Assembly (NCBI GenBank): GCA_030544235.1
Contig: CM060474.1
Span: forward strand, 434,001 to 498,000
Direction of reading: 5' to 3'
Source of the DNA: Lepturacanthus savala
Lineage: Eukaryota; Chordata; Actinopteri; Scombriformes; Trichiuridae
Length of the DNA: 64,000 nucleotides
Shown: positions 25,285 to 37,303 of the stretch, piece by piece
Layout of the letters: every line of letters begins with the position of its first letter
Numbering within the stretch: position 1 is the first letter of the stretch
Made by a program: the position numbers and the translations under genes
Notes under the pieces: generated by a model
Told to the model about the DNA's origin: nothing
Databases searched by the model: none
The model's input: the letters and a program-made list of their open reading frames with translations, nothing else

Positions 25285-25813
25285 CTGCAGGCGGGGGGAG
25301 GAGGCGTCCGGGTTTTTTTATATTAGACAAATGAATGAGATAAGATACACCAGACGAATTGAATATGATGTAAATAAAGGGTAGAAAGTTACGTGTTGTT
25401 GAGTCTGTCAACAGAGACAATAAAATGAGACAAAAGGTTAAAAACAACAACATTACCAAAAATAAAGAAATAAAGAAAGTGATAAACATTCTGACGTGCA
25501 TTAACACATAGCAGCAGTGAGGTAAACTTCACAATACAGTGGTTATTATGTTAAATATATTATCTTCTTGGACCGAGTCCAGGACACACACTTGGAGAAG
25601 AAGATTTGTTCAGTAAACAGGACAAGATTTCAAAATGTTTGTAGAAATCTCTCACCGTGTCCAGGAATCGTCATCTGTGTCTCCACCTTTATTGGTTGGG
25701 TAACATGTACTCAACTTCAAACATGTTCTGAAATCAATCATGGAATTATCTAGTCATAATACATCAAAGTAACTTACATTGCTGCAGGCAGCCCGGGCGG
25801 TGGTCACCAGCCT

Positions 25814-26050
25814 CTAGAAGTCCGTAGCTGAATCTGAAAGAGAAACTCTACGGTCCAGGTTATTACCGGAGGCCAAAACAACGACTGCCTCGGGAGTGCG
25901 AGGCAGAGATAAATTTCGTACCTCGACCTCTACGGCACTGGCCTTGGCTCCAGGGATGGAGAGGAGACCAAAGGAGATCCACCCCGGCATGGCCACGATT
26001 CCCTCCTTGAAATACACAAAAAAGAGCTCTGCCGTCTGCGAGAATGCCAC
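25814..26050 (-). pseudogene. SGNH-hydrolase-like domain fragment, left-arm copy
   Basis: A 78-codon minus-strand frame with EGIVAMPGWISFGLLSIPGA, then LPRTPEAVVVLASGNNL, then ATDF. Spacing and wording match the SGNH/GDSL-like domain found upstream of the protease domain in fish Helitron-like polyproteins; the SGNN/L segment corresponds to the block around the conserved Asn. The N-terminal GDS block is not recognisable and the frame stops soon after the third block, so this is a fragment. Confidence 0.6.
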
Positions 26051-26469
26051 CTATCTTGTCTTGGTTATGTCTTCTACTGTCTTATTCATGTTTACTATTA
26101 ATTGATCTGAGACTGATCAAAGGCACAGCAATCCATGATAAGACCACCTGATTTGTCTTGTTTACTTCTGCTACTGATTGATCTGAGACACACCTAAAAC
26201 ATTGTAACATTCTGTGGTGTGTAAATAACTCTGTGACCTTGATTTCAACTCTATTTGCCTCACGGGTCATTTTGACCCGAAGACCACCTTTGTAAATTTT
26301 TTTGTACAGCTTACATGGAAATGGGAATAAAAACATTTCTTTTTTTATACTGTTGGGGCCAATCTAGGAAAAGTCATGAAATTTAAAGTTAAAAAAAATA
26401 GCATTTAGGGGATTTCTTTTTGGTTTTTAACACAGTGGCAACAGGAGGGTTAATGATGTTTTATGACAG
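26051..26469. other. Non-coding stretch with a piggyBac-like terminus
   Basis: Holds the palindrome CGGGTCA-TTT-TGACCCG at 26263-26279 and, on the minus strand from 26453, TTAACCCTCCTGTTG. This combination (TTAA, CCCT start, a GGGTCA/TGACCC hairpin within about 200 bases) is common at the ends of fish piggyBac-type non-autonomous elements. The opposite end was not found, so it is either a single terminus or a solo fragment. Same structure inverted at 57833-58251. Confidence 0.4.
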
Positions 26470-27307
26470 GAGCACTTCTATGGGGAGAAAGGCACTGGAT
26501 ATTTAGCATGGCGCCTTAAGACCATGTCCAGGTATACAGCAAAAAGACCAGCCAAGACAGCTGCATTGGTTGAAGCACAAGGACCAAAGCGCCGAAGATT
26601 GGCCACTTTACCTGAGCAGCTTGATGAAGATGCATGCAGGGAAGCCATCATTTCTGAATCACCCCCATGATAAAGCAAATGTGTTTCAGAAAATGAACAT
26701 GACCTTTCAGCCAAAACCTAGTGCATGACCCACAGAGAACGGCAGATGTTTCTAAAACATTTCCATGGTACTTTGATGTTTGATGTCAAAGGGCTGGTGA
26801 GTTATTTATTTAGAGTTTACTATTTTGTTTCTTGAATTTAAGTACAATATGCTGATTATTTTCAAATGTTTGTGCATTTATGATTCTATGATCAACAGCT
26901 GAATCAAGACTTCGTTCTACTGTTTGGAACTGAAACAGCCTCCAAGATGCTTGAGAAGTGGGACACAACTTTCAGGTCCAAGATTATCAGTGAGGCTAAA
27001 CACCTTACTCAGTCAATTGACCTGTGCCGACTTCTAAAAGCTGCTGAGAAACAGACAGACAACGATGATGACAGTAAGCTAATGAACATGTTTGACTTTT
27101 ATTCTTTACTGCAAGTGCTGGTTAATGGGGTATTCCTGCATGATACTAATGGGCTTTTTTCTCCATCTTATTTTCCTACTGATAGGGTGGGACAGTGACA
27201 TGGCTTCTCTGCTGCTCCTTCTCCATCTCCTGCCACCCACAGCTGGATGGAAGAGGACTAAGATAAGTCCCAGTGATGCAGTGGAAAAAATGTTGCACTT
27301 TCACAAG
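26470..27307 (+). pseudogene. SAMD3-like family gene fragment, left-arm copy
   Basis: Four exon-like blocks on the plus strand: 26470 onward (YGEKGTGYLAWRLKT ... ACREAI), a degenerate block around 26670-26790 (DKANVFQKMNMTFQ in one frame, HDPQRTADVSKTFPWYF in another), 26899-27073 (LNQDFVLLFGTETASKMLEK ... DDD) and 27186-27307 (WDSDMASLLLLLHLLPPTAG ... LHFHK). The last two have AG acceptors and GT donors in compatible phase 1. The text matches a large fish family annotated as sterile-alpha-motif domain-containing 3-like, whose copies are highly repetitive and probably transposon-borne. Frameshifts and stops in the second block make it a pseudogene. The C-terminal part of the family is missing. 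Confidence 0.7.
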
Positions 27308-27410
27308 GTATGCATGTCTTCTATTATCTAAACAGCAAGTATTTTATATGTATTAACTCAATTTGAAATACACTTAAATGAAAGTCTTCTCTCTCTTGTC
27401 CTCTATTACA

Positions 27411-27431
27411 CACACACACACACACACACAC
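27411..27431. repeat. CA microsatellite
   Basis: (CA)n of about ten units just upstream of the transposase-like gene. Mirrored as (GT)n at 56871-56892. Confidence 0.9.
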
Positions 27432-29705
27432 TAACTCTTGTACTCAAGATCATTGTAGGTGTCACTTTTCAACATATTCAGGTTTCAAAAAACATTTAAT
27501 CAGTTCACATGTGGAAAATTCTTGTGAAAATGCAGATGCAGCAAGGCCAGAGTCATGTCAAACTAATATCCAAATGCCGCAAGATATCTCAGAAGTTGCT
27601 AGAACAAACATCACGCAGACCCCAGAATATCCATGCTTTGATAGTGAATCAGGTCAAAGACAAAGAAAACATAGAAAATATCTGTCCTTCAATTATTGCT
27701 AAACTACAAGCAAATGGTGTTGCAAATAGTGTCATTTCATCAGTTGTTGGTGATGTGGAAGAACTTAGTAGTGGGATGCACTCAGGTTAAGCAGCAAGTA
27801 CTGTCTGCTGTGCCTATAGATAATCCTTTGAGAGAAACATTGGTAAAAGATCTGGAAACCTTTGAAAACCCATTTGAGTACTTGAATACTGAAAGCAAAA
27901 GAGTAAATTATTTCAACAAGAAATGGGGTGTTGTGGAACCAGTAGAAAAATGTTAGGAATTCGATATGATACAAGACGAAATAAACAGATACCTATGATT
28001 AGGTCCCAGTGAATGATACATTTGTTTACATCCCAATTTTGGAAACGATCAAATTCATGTTCCGAAATTCTGATATTTGCAAACTACTTGAGGAAACACG
28101 TTCATCAAAACTTGACGTATACAGTGATTTTTGTGACGGAAATTATTTTAGGACCCATCCACTGTTCTCTAAACACCAGAATTCTTTACAAATCCAGTTG
28201 TTCTATGATGATTTTGAGACTGCGAACCCACTTGGGTCAAAACGTGGTGTTCACAAAATAGGTGCTCTGTATTTTGTCCTCAGAAATCTTCCACCAAAGT
28301 TTAGCTCTGCCCTGATGAATATTCATTTGATTGCATTGTTTCACACTGAAGACTTGGAAAAAATATGGCTTTGATCCTATTCTAGAGACACTGATTAATG
28401 ACATCAAAACACTTGAGAATTGTGGCCTTCATTTGCCTTTTTCTGTTGAAAAGATCTATGGCCCTGTATGTCAGGTAACTGGGACAACTTGGGGATGCAC
28501 ACAATTCTGGGATTCACAGAATCGTTCAGTGGACGTCATTTTTGTTTTGATGACCCCAGAATAATCTTGTGTGGAAAAGAAGTATTTGAAATGCACTGCA
28601 GTGAATTGCAGTCAGATCCACAAAAGTTATCCGTGTTTGGTTTAAAAAAGGATTCGACTCTGAATGGCCTACATTTCTTTCATGTTTGTAACAATTTTTC
28701 TTTGGATATTATGCATGACATTCTTGAAGGAGTGGCTCAGTATGAGCTGAAGTTACTGTTTGAATACCTCTCTGAAAACTTTTTGTCGAAACCTGATCTG
28801 TCCAGAATTTATGCCTTTGACTATGGGTATGTGGAGTGCAAAAAACGGCCTACAAGGATAAACTTGGACAGTAGCGACAATAATATTGGGCTCAATTCAA
28901 TTCAGACTCTTTGTCTTGTTCAAAATACTCCTTTGCTTTTTGGTGACATTGTGCCAGAAGGAAACCAAAACTGTCTTTTGCTTTTAATTTTACTACAGAT
29001 AATCAACATTATTTTTTTCTCCATCTGTTTCACTTGGCATGACTGTACTACTTAAACATTTGATAATAGAACACCATGAGTTGTTCAAAGAACTGTATCC
29101 TGATAAAAACCTGATTCCAAAACATCACTTTATGATACATTATCCATCTTGTATCCGAAAAATTGGACCACTAATACATTTGAGGCAAAACACAGGATTT
29201 TCAAAAATACTCTTAAAAACACCAAATCAACCAAACCAAAAAACATCAGATGTCAATTGCATGTCTTTGGGAGACATCCCTTTCAAAATGCACTGTGTAT
29301 GGACCTATGAAAAGTATTAATGTGGACAATGAAAACTTTTGCAACGAGTTGGCTCAAGGTTTGCATGTGGAGCGTGCCTCTCAGGACAACCATGCAACTA
29401 ACTGGGTGATAATCAGTGGAACAGAGTATAGGCCAGGGTTGATCATTTGCACTCAGATTGAACATGAAATGCCAGTGTTTCTCAGAATAGAAAAAATAAT
29501 TGTTGTTGATAGTATTATCTGCTTCTTTGGAAAAAGGCTTGTCGTTGATCATTTCAGTGAACATTTTCATTCTTACAAAGTATTTGAAAGTGATCACAAA
29601 GATGTTGTTAAAGCAGATGGTCTTGTGATTTATAAGCCCTTCGATCTACAGAGTTCATATGGTGGAGATAAAGGCCAATATTTAGTGCCATTATTTTCTT
29701 TGTAA
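27432..29705 (+). pseudogene. C2H2 plus transposase-like gene, left-arm copy
   Basis: Single-exon coding remnant. It opens with a C2H2-finger-like segment (CTQDHCRCHFSTYSGFKKHL then SSH), a Ser/Gln-rich linker, then a long conserved body: FVYIPILETIKFMF, LFYDDFETANPLGSK, HKIGALYFVLRNLPP, DNLGMHTILGFTESFSG, NNFSLDIMHDILEGVAQYEL, NNIGLNSIQTL, LIPKHHFMIHYP and a C-terminal block ending at the 29703-29705 stop. The wording matches a repetitive fish family of zinc-finger/transposase-like proteins; the IMHDILEG motif recalls CACTA/EnSpm-type transposases, an assignment I hold only moderately. At least five frame changes (near 27700, 28370, 28480, 28550 and 29040) and an internal deletion after the MIHYP block inactivate it. 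All are shared with the right arm, which differs here by only a few bases. Confidence 0.65.
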
Positions 29706-30117
29706 ATGTGTATTAAAGAGGTTGGGACTCCTAATATGTACTTAAAGTATTTTTGTAAATGTTTGTATTGATCTTTTTGTGCCAATTCCTATGGTGCTGG
29801 GAAGTTATGGATGTATGAATGCTGTTAATTGATCAGTCAACACTTCTATTCACTTTACATGTAATGTGAAACAGTTATGATATTCTGTTGAATAAAATAA
29901 TGTAATATCACAATTTTAGTGCAAAAATACACTATTGTGTGATCACATGACACTGTAGGTTGAAAATTAACACTCACTTAACAGTGAAAGAGAATAACAC
30001 ATTTTTGGTGTTAAAAATAAACTTTAATGTGCTATTAAATTACACTGTATTTTGTAAAATTAACACTCCAAGTGGAAGGGAATAACACAATTTAGAGTCA
30101 AAAGTGCACCTATGTGG
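29706..30117. mobile_element. Left half of a small inverted-repeat element split by the LINE
   Basis: From about 29900 the sequence is rich in TTAACACT/AGTGTTAA words (for example AAATTAACACTC, GGTGTTAAAAAT). The same word family resumes at 35846 after the LINE, and the LINE target duplication joins the two halves, so the LINE landed inside a small non-autonomous DNA element of fish type. Its outer ends are not sharply defined. 29706-29900 holds nothing I recognise. Confidence 0.55.
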
Positions 30118-30339
30118 GACCTCCGGTATGGTGCAGAAATGAGCAGCAGCATAAAACGGAGGCTCCCAGACAGTCTTCAACCCCCCCACAAAAAATACTA
30201 GATTAACAAATTGAAAAGTGGATTAAGTTTTATGAAAAGGGGGGACAAAAGATAAACCAGAGGAAAAACGCAAGGTAAACCAAAAAAAAACAATAAAATA
30301 CCGACTGAAAGTGAGGACACGCTAGCAGAACACAAGGCT

Positions 30340-31252
30340 ATGGATGCTATCCAAGCTAACATCATTGCGGAGATACAGGCGGTTCGTTCGGACCTGAAGA
30401 AAGAGCTGGTGGACTTTCGAGGAGAAGTAAACCAGAAATTAAGCGATATCGCCTCTGGCTTAAAGGAAATAACAGAAAGAATTGAGGAGACAAAGCAGAG
30501 AATAGCCGACATGGAGGAGTGGAGCACCGACGCCAAGGGGATACTTTCCAACACACTTGAGCTTTACCAATCTATCCAAACCTAGCTGACGGACCTGGAG
30601 GCACGTTCGCACAGGAACAACATTCGTATTCACGGCAATCCCGAGGGGGTGGAGGGGGACAACATAAAAACATTCATGGAAGAGTTTATTAAAACCGACA
30701 CTCCCCGACACCCCCCTCGGTATCCAGCGTTGCCACCGGTCACTGGGATCCAGACTGCCGCCAGGCTCTAACCCACGGTCCGTGATTATCTATTTCCTGG
30801 AGTATACTACTAAAGAGCTGGTGTTCCGCTCCGCCTGGGGAAAGAAAGAGGTCCGCTACGATGGAAGAAGAGTATTCTTCAAGCAAGACTACACGGCAGA
30901 AATACTCAAAAAGAGAAAGGCGTACATCCCCATAAGAAAAGCACTTAAGGAAAAAGAAATTTGTTTCCAGACGCTTCACCCGGCGAAACTTGCGAAAAAA
31001 GGGCGAGTGTTTTTCGACACCAGCCCAACTGTCTACAACAACATGCAGGAGGCGACAGACGACTTGAAGAAAAGGGGATTCATCCCGGTCGCTTGGGAAG
31101 CTGAGACCCCTGCGCACAACGCACCGTCACCGAGACCAAAGCAACCGACCTGGGAAACAGCAGGTGCTAAAACACGTCGGCACCAGGGCACCCGCCTCAA
31201 GCATATCCAGGATAAACTTAAGGGGTTTCAACACAGGGAGGAGGCTTTGTGA
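30340..31252 (+). pseudogene. LINE ORF1 (L1 ORF1p-like), left-arm copy
   Basis: N-terminal coiled-coil-like segment (AIQANIIAEIQAVRSDLKKE, residues 1-80), a stop at about 30583 (TAG within PSIQT-LTDLEARS), then the RRM-like start SHRNNIRIHGNPEGVEGDN. A frame change around 30700-30780 leads to the C-terminal domain (RSVIIYFLEYTTKELVFRSA, FFKQDYTAEILKKRKAYIPI, DLKKRGFIPVAW) and a basic tail. This is the coiled coil, RRM and CTD order of vertebrate L1 ORF1 proteins, which trimerise and bind the element's RNA. Both lesions are shared with the right arm. Confidence 0.8.
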
Positions 31253-31756
31253 GAGCTTTCTGTACCGTGAGTGAACAATAAATCTACAGAGATCGGTAAG
31301 ATCACAATATTTAATACCAAATCGGACTAAGGTGTTCAAAACTGATTTTCCTACTGGGAACATGATCCAGTTAAATAGACAGTAAGTCTGGGAACCGATG
31401 CCCAGCTTTTCACGGGCGCTGCTCTGATATTAACCTTCAGGGTTAAGGGACTCCCCTCTCAACTTAGAAGTTAAGCTTACACTTCATGGTTGGAAGTCAC
31501 AAATGTTTAACATGTATGCTATGTTCATATGTTGTGTTTCATTTTGTTATACAGACAGTTGTTCTTTTGTTCAGGTCATCTGTGGTTGGTTGAACATTTT
31601 GGGTAAACTTTTTACCGCTCACTGTTAGAAATGCATCAAGAATACAAAATGCAGAATACTGCACCCCTTTCGGAACTCCACAAACAGAAAAAAGAACATA
31701 AAACCTGAAGCTTTATGTACAAAAAAACTGCTTAACGAAATAGATATAATGGACGT

Positions 31757-34700
31757 ATGGAGGGAATCCGATTGAAAAATGTTTTACTTTTTTCTCCCAT
31801 TCACACTCTACGCACTCAAGAATTGACTATTTTTTTATGTTCAAAGCCGAGAATGGTGAAATGTGACATAGGGGTAAGAGACATTTCTGATCACACGGGG
31901 GTATACCTGACATTACACTTAGACAACAGACTTAAGGAGACTCTATGGAGACTAAACACCAACCTCTTAAGCGACCCTCAATGTCAAAGATTTATTAAGG
32001 AAGAACTTATGTAATATATGTCATATAACAACAATGGGACCGTGTCCCCCAGTACACTTTGGGATGCAGCCAAGGCTGTTATTAGGGGCAAACGTATAAT
32101 GTGGTCTGCCCGGAAGAAGAAGGAAAAAGAGAAACAAATTAATGACCCGACTGCAAAACTAAAATCCTTGGAGAGCAGACTTATGAAGCAAAATGACACT
32201 GATGTTTTAAACGAAATACAGGACACAAAACAAACTCTAAATAACATATATGAAAACCAAATAGAAAAAAGAATTAGATTTATTAAACAAAATTATGAAA
32301 ATGGCCCCAAATCTAAAAAACTGCTCGCATGGAGGATACGTAAGCAATTGGCAGAGAAATACATACTAGAGCTGTCATTTTAACACGTTAATTCGATTAA
32401 TTAATTACACCGCAATTTAACACGTTAAATTTAACGCAATTAATTATGAGTATCAATGGTGGCGAAAATCCCATGTTAAATAAAGAAAACGATGTACTAA
32501 AGTCACATTAGTTAGTTAGTAGTTAGTTACATTATCCGAGTGCTGGAACAATTCCAGTGTGCTCGTTTCAGTGTAATCTACGTTGTTTCGGTGTCTGTCT
32601 GTGCCATTTGGCACGGAGCAACAAGTCTGAGCGCGTCTCTGGTTGCTATGCAACGCGAGGCGAGCCGAGCTAAACAAATGCGATGATCTGATTGGTTCAA
32701 ACCACACGTGTTTGGTCTCACAGAGCAAAACTATGTTGGCACAATGCAGCGCAAAATATACGACTTCTATTATTCATTTTTGAATTGCTATATTGAGCTT
32801 AAGTGACTTCTTTATTTTATTTCAGAATTTTATTTATTTAACTGAATTGTTGTATTTGTTTTACATTTATGAATAATGCACTTGGTCTAACTGGTTTAAT
32901 GTGCTAGACCTTTACTTTTGGATGTAATTCATGAAGCACAGTTCACCAATAAAACATTGGATTTCAGATCTTCTCTTCTTACTGTATTCAATTGATTAAT
33001 CATGCATTACAATTCATTAATATCTTAGAATTCAAATTCTTTATCAGGAGACCTTTAGCGGATATGACATTAAAATGTGATTAATTCGATTAATTAATTA
33101 CAAAATCCTGTAATTAATTCAATTAATTTTTTTAATCGATTGACAGCACTAATACGTACATGATAAGATGTAATGATAAGATGTGTCATAAACTGGAAGA
33201 CATTCAAAACTCTTTTGAAGTGTACTATAGGAAATTATACACGTAACCTCGGGCAGCCGAATCAACAGTTATATCATACTTCTTAGCATGCCTAGATTTA
33301 CCACCAGTAGGAACATAACAGAATAGAATAATGACAAAAAGATAACAGAGGAAGAAATAAATATGGCCATAACGAAACTGAAAGAAAATACAATGCCAGG
33401 AGCCGACGGCTATGCATCTGAGTGGTACAAAACCTTCAGAGAAACTTTGGTACCAATACTAAAAGAATGTTTTAACTATACTCTTAAAGGGGGGGGAGAC
33501 ACCACTTTCATGGAGACAAGCAATAATTTCAGTAATCTCTAAAGCAATTAATAACAAGACAGAATGTAGTTCTCACAGAACCATATCAGTATTAAATATG
33601 GATTATAGAATATATGCATCAATCTTAGCAAAAAGAATGGAAAATATTGTCCCCGATCTGATAGATCCAGATCAGACGGACAACCCAGGACAGCGTATGG
33701 CGGGCCCTTCACCACCCAAATGAGAAAAAGTAATTTGAAATCCGTAGTTATTAGTCTAGATGCTGAAAAGGCTTTTGATTCGGTCCGTTGGGAATACTTA
33801 TATATGGTGCTTAAACGCCTAGGCTTCAATGATCAGGTAATTGAATGCTTTAAATCTCTATACTGCTCCCCCACGGCAAGAATTAAAATAAACGGATACT
33901 TATCCAAGACAGTGTTGCTTGAGAGGGGATGTCGTCAGGGATGCCCCCTTAATCCCACACTTTTTGCACTCTTTATTGAGCCATTGGCACAGGTAATAAG
34001 TGAGGATGAAGATATAACTAGGATACTGAGTGGAAACACACAATATAAAATTTGCCTATATGCAGACATTCTCTTAACTCTCACTAACCCTCAAGTAAGT
34101 CTACCTAAATTAATGTCTCTACTCAAAGAATTTGACTCATATTCTGGTTACAAATTAAATTTACAGAAAACTCAGACTTTGACCTTTAACCCGGGACCAC
34201 AAGAAAGCATTTATAGAACATGTAAATTTAAATGGGCAGGCAACGTAATCAAACACCTTGGAGTCCAAAAGATTTAACTACCATATTTGACCAAAACTAT
34301 ACCCCCATAACAGCGGACATTAAAGCAGACCTCAGTCGCTGGTTATTACCACCGACAAACATGCACAACCGGATAGAAATCATCAAGATGAATATACTAC
34401 CTACTCTTATACCTTTTTCAGTGTATACCTCCCAGGTAATTCATCGAATGGAATATGATGATATCAACATTTATTTGAAAAAAATAAAAAACACGGATTA
34501 GTTTTAAGACATTACAGCTGCCTAAGGACAAAGGTGGAATGGCCCTTGCCCTGCCTGGAAGATTATTATAGGGCAGCACAGCTGCGATTTCTGGTCTGCT
34601 GTTGTGATCCTGAATGCGATGAAAAATGGAAGGACTTGGAACAAAATTTAATGAGAGTACCTCTCCCGTCTATATTGGGAGACAAAACCCTCCAAAAAAA

Positions 34701-35540
34701 ACTGGACAGCAGATTAAGACACTGGACAGAACTGGGCATCACCTCATACTGCAAAATTTCCTCTGGATAAAATACTGGATTAGATCCCTTTCAACGCCTC
34801 ACAGAAACTCATGATCTGGACAAACGCGATTTCTTCAGATACCTTCAACTAAGACACTATTTTGATAAAAACATAAAAACTATTGGAGAAGAAGGAATGA
34901 ACCTGATCAGGATATATAAGGCATGGAAGGGTGATACTGACAGAAAACTGATCTCCAGGATTTATTCTGCTCTACAACTTGACAGGGGTCATTCCACAAT
35001 GTATATTAAATCAAGATGGGAGAAAGAAGCTAACATACAGTTAACTGAAGATGACTGGGTAAACATTTGTAGGACACAATCCACTACCTCCAGCTCAGAT
35101 CTGTGGAGAGAATTCACCTGGAAAAACAATTTAAGGTTTTTCATAACTCCCAAAATTAAAAGGTTACAAACCAACAACCCAGAACACGGACAGTGTTGGA
35201 GAAGGTGTGGTGACATGTCTGCTGGCCACTTCCATATATTTTGGGATTGCCCTAATATTTCTTCATATTGGGTAGAGGTAGTAACAGCAATCAGCTCAAT
35301 AATTAACATGCAGCTTGACCTAAGCTTCAGTGTTATATATTTAGGAAACACCGATTGTGATGAATAAACAAGATAGGTACTTATTACAAATACTATTAGC
35401 AAGTAGTAAGAAAGCAATAACCAGGAAATGGCTGAGTAATGAGTGCCCGACAATTTTACTTGGACCAGAAGCAATCTCATTGATTTTGGAATGCTCTGTG
35501 TGGAGAATTTTGAACTTTTCCGTGCTGAGATTCCCAAATT
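31757..35540 (+). pseudogene. LINE ORF2 (endonuclease end plus reverse transcriptase), left-arm copy
   Basis: Starts within the C-terminal endonuclease region (the SDHTGVYL segment holds the conserved SDH), then a linker rich in KKEKEKQ. It is interrupted at 32367-33151 by a hAT-type element and resumes with EEINMAITKLKENTMPGADG. The reverse transcriptase shows SLDAEKAFDSVRW (motif A), RGCRQGCPLNPTLFALFIEP (motif B) and LYADILLTL at 34056-34082, where the usual YADD has lost one Asp codon. The C-terminal Cys/His motif CWRRCGDMSAGHFHIFWDC is present near 35200. There are several stops and frameshifts between blocks (33240-33720, 34277, 34501). Inactive. Confidence 0.85.
32367..33151. mobile_element. 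785-bp hAT-type non-autonomous element inside the LINE, left-arm copy
   Basis: Ends TAGAGCTGTCA and TGACAGCACTA (11-base inverted termini with one mismatch), extended by AT-rich TTAATTAAT-type sub-terminal repeats. Flanked by 8-bp duplications ATACATAC (32359-32366) and ATACGTAC (33152-33159), one mismatch. An 8-bp duplication with TAGNG-type termini is diagnostic of the hAT superfamily. No transposase reading frame inside. Confidence 0.88.
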
Positions 35541-35845
35541 AGACACCATGATGAACGTGTGGAGGAACACGCACCCCTGGGGGGCACCCTGTTTCACTAC
35601 GGACTGAAATGTTAAACCGAGAGTGACTCATGTGAGAGCTATGGACATGAAGGCCCGTTAGGCCAACTCATTTTATTTATTATTATTATTTTTTTTCCAA
35701 ATATCAGCTATGAGTGATATCTTGCATTTTATTTTGCTATAGATGGCCCTGTCTGTTGTACCTGTATTATGTACATATGTATTTTGTGAAAACTTTGCAT
35801 ATTTAAATGTTAAAACAAAGTATAAAAATAAGTGCACCGATGTGG

Positions 35846-36030
35846 TGTCATAAAATGACACTGAGGGTGTCAAATTTTAACACTATTAAAGAGTGAAAAT
35901 ATTAACACTGTTAAGTGTAATTTTTACTCAGAATCCGTCAGAATTATATAAACTCGGGAAAAGTGTTAAGATTAACTCTATGCGAGTTGAATTAACACTT
36001 GTGATTTTGCTGTGTATGTTCAACTACACA
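35846..36030. mobile_element. Right half of the small inverted-repeat element split by the LINE
   Basis: Continues the TTAACAC/GTGTTAA-rich sequence after the LINE target duplication and ends near CACTTGTGATTTTGCTGTG. See the left half before 30117. Confidence 0.5.
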
Positions 36031-36927
36031 CACACACACCAATAAACTCATTGACTCAGATTACTGTGTGGTATTATTGACTACAAATAAATACCAGAGA
36101 TACACTGTTTACATCTTTACTGCAATACTTTACTATATTAACTCACAAGACTAGCTAGATGTGTTTATTAAAACTCAACTAAAAGTAAAGTCACTATATA
36201 AATAATAATAATAATACATTTTATTTATTGGGCGCCTTTCGTAGCCTCAAGGTCGCCTTACATAAAGTATATTAAAAACAGTAGTATTGTTTAGGCAATA
36301 CTAGAAACAGAATAATAAACTCTGATTAATATCTGACTGAAAATGACTGATGTCAATAACAATATTCTGATATTATATTATACAGTACATAATACTGATG
36401 TACCTAAACTTTTTAACTGCAAAACTTTAACTCCATTAAGATCACACGACAGTGATTAATAAACGCTCATTCTATCAAAAGCAGATTTTCACACACACAC
36501 CCTCCAAATACAGTAACAGTAGTTATGTCTTACACAAAGGGCTAAGAAGCTAGCGGCCTAACGGCACTAATGCTAACAATAACCACAATACACGAACAAA
36601 AACAACAATCCTGTCAAAAATATAAATTGTCCTCACCAAGAAACACCCACCCAGTCATAGTAAGACACACACACACACGGCTAACAACAGCATTAATGCT
36701 AACATCACACATCAACATCACACGGTAAAAAAAAACGACCAAAAAAGCAAATCCTGACAAAAACATAACTTTTCGTCTCGGACACAGACTGCCACGCGGA
36801 CATAAAACCATTTAAATACTAAAAGCAGTTATGTCAGAAGCACTCTGGCGAAGTAGCTAACAGGCTAATGCTAACGGGATGACGAGGCAAAGAAAATAGT
36901 CATTTACTCAGAAGAAGTCTATCTTAC
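36031..36927. other. Non-coding stretch with a SINE/LINE-like tail
   Basis: Around 36200-36265 an (ATA)n tract followed by CATTTTATTTATTGGGCGCC is the familiar 3' segment of dispersed fish retroposons. The rest contains short CA tracts and no reading frame I can support. Mirrored at 47380-48275. Confidence 0.4.
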
Positions 36928-37055
36928 CTGTTGAAGCCGGTCACAGGCGTCCGGGATCCAAGGAAACGATTAAATAATCCACAAAAATGCGATTTTCGTC
37001 TAAATCTGTCTAATAGTCCAATAAACAGCGGAGCAGCAGCAAAGTCCTTTGTTCT
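36928..37055 (-). other. Possible 5' non-coding exon with a strong splice donor, left-arm copy
   Basis: On the minus strand the sequence CTTCAACAG|GTAAGATAG forms a near-consensus donor at the 36928/36927 boundary. The 128 bases upstream are moderately GC-rich and have no good coding frame. It may be a first exon, possibly of a transposon gene. No downstream acceptor can be assigned with confidence. Confidence 0.3.
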
Positions 37056-37063
37056 CTGAGTGG

Positions 37064-37270
37064 TAGTGTTGTGTCGGTTGTGAACGAACGAATCAAAAGA
37101 ACGAGTTCTTTTTGGTGAACCTAGTTCACTTCCTCGAAAAGACCCGTTCTTTTCGTTCGCGGCGTCCTTAATTGGCTGAACAGTCTGGTCACCAATCATA
37201 TTTCCTCCCTAGGCAAGCTAGAAAACAGCAGCAGCTTTCCTGGTTGTACTACACGCGTGAGGAGGGCGGG

Positions 37271-37303
<33 letters not shown>

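Larger units (their letters stand above)
30118..35829 (+). mobile_element. L1-type LINE, nearly full length, left-arm copy
   Basis: Bounded by 16-bp target duplications differing at one base: 30102-30117 (AAGTGCACCTATGTGG) and 35830-35845 (AAGTGCACCGATGTGG). Contains a 5' untranslated region, ORF1 (30340-31252), a 0.5-kb inter-ORF region (31253-31756) and a damaged ORF2 split by a 785-bp hAT-type element. Length without that insertion is about 4.9 kb, with the N-terminal half of the endonuclease missing. An identical nested structure sits inverted at 48473-54184. Confidence 0.9.
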
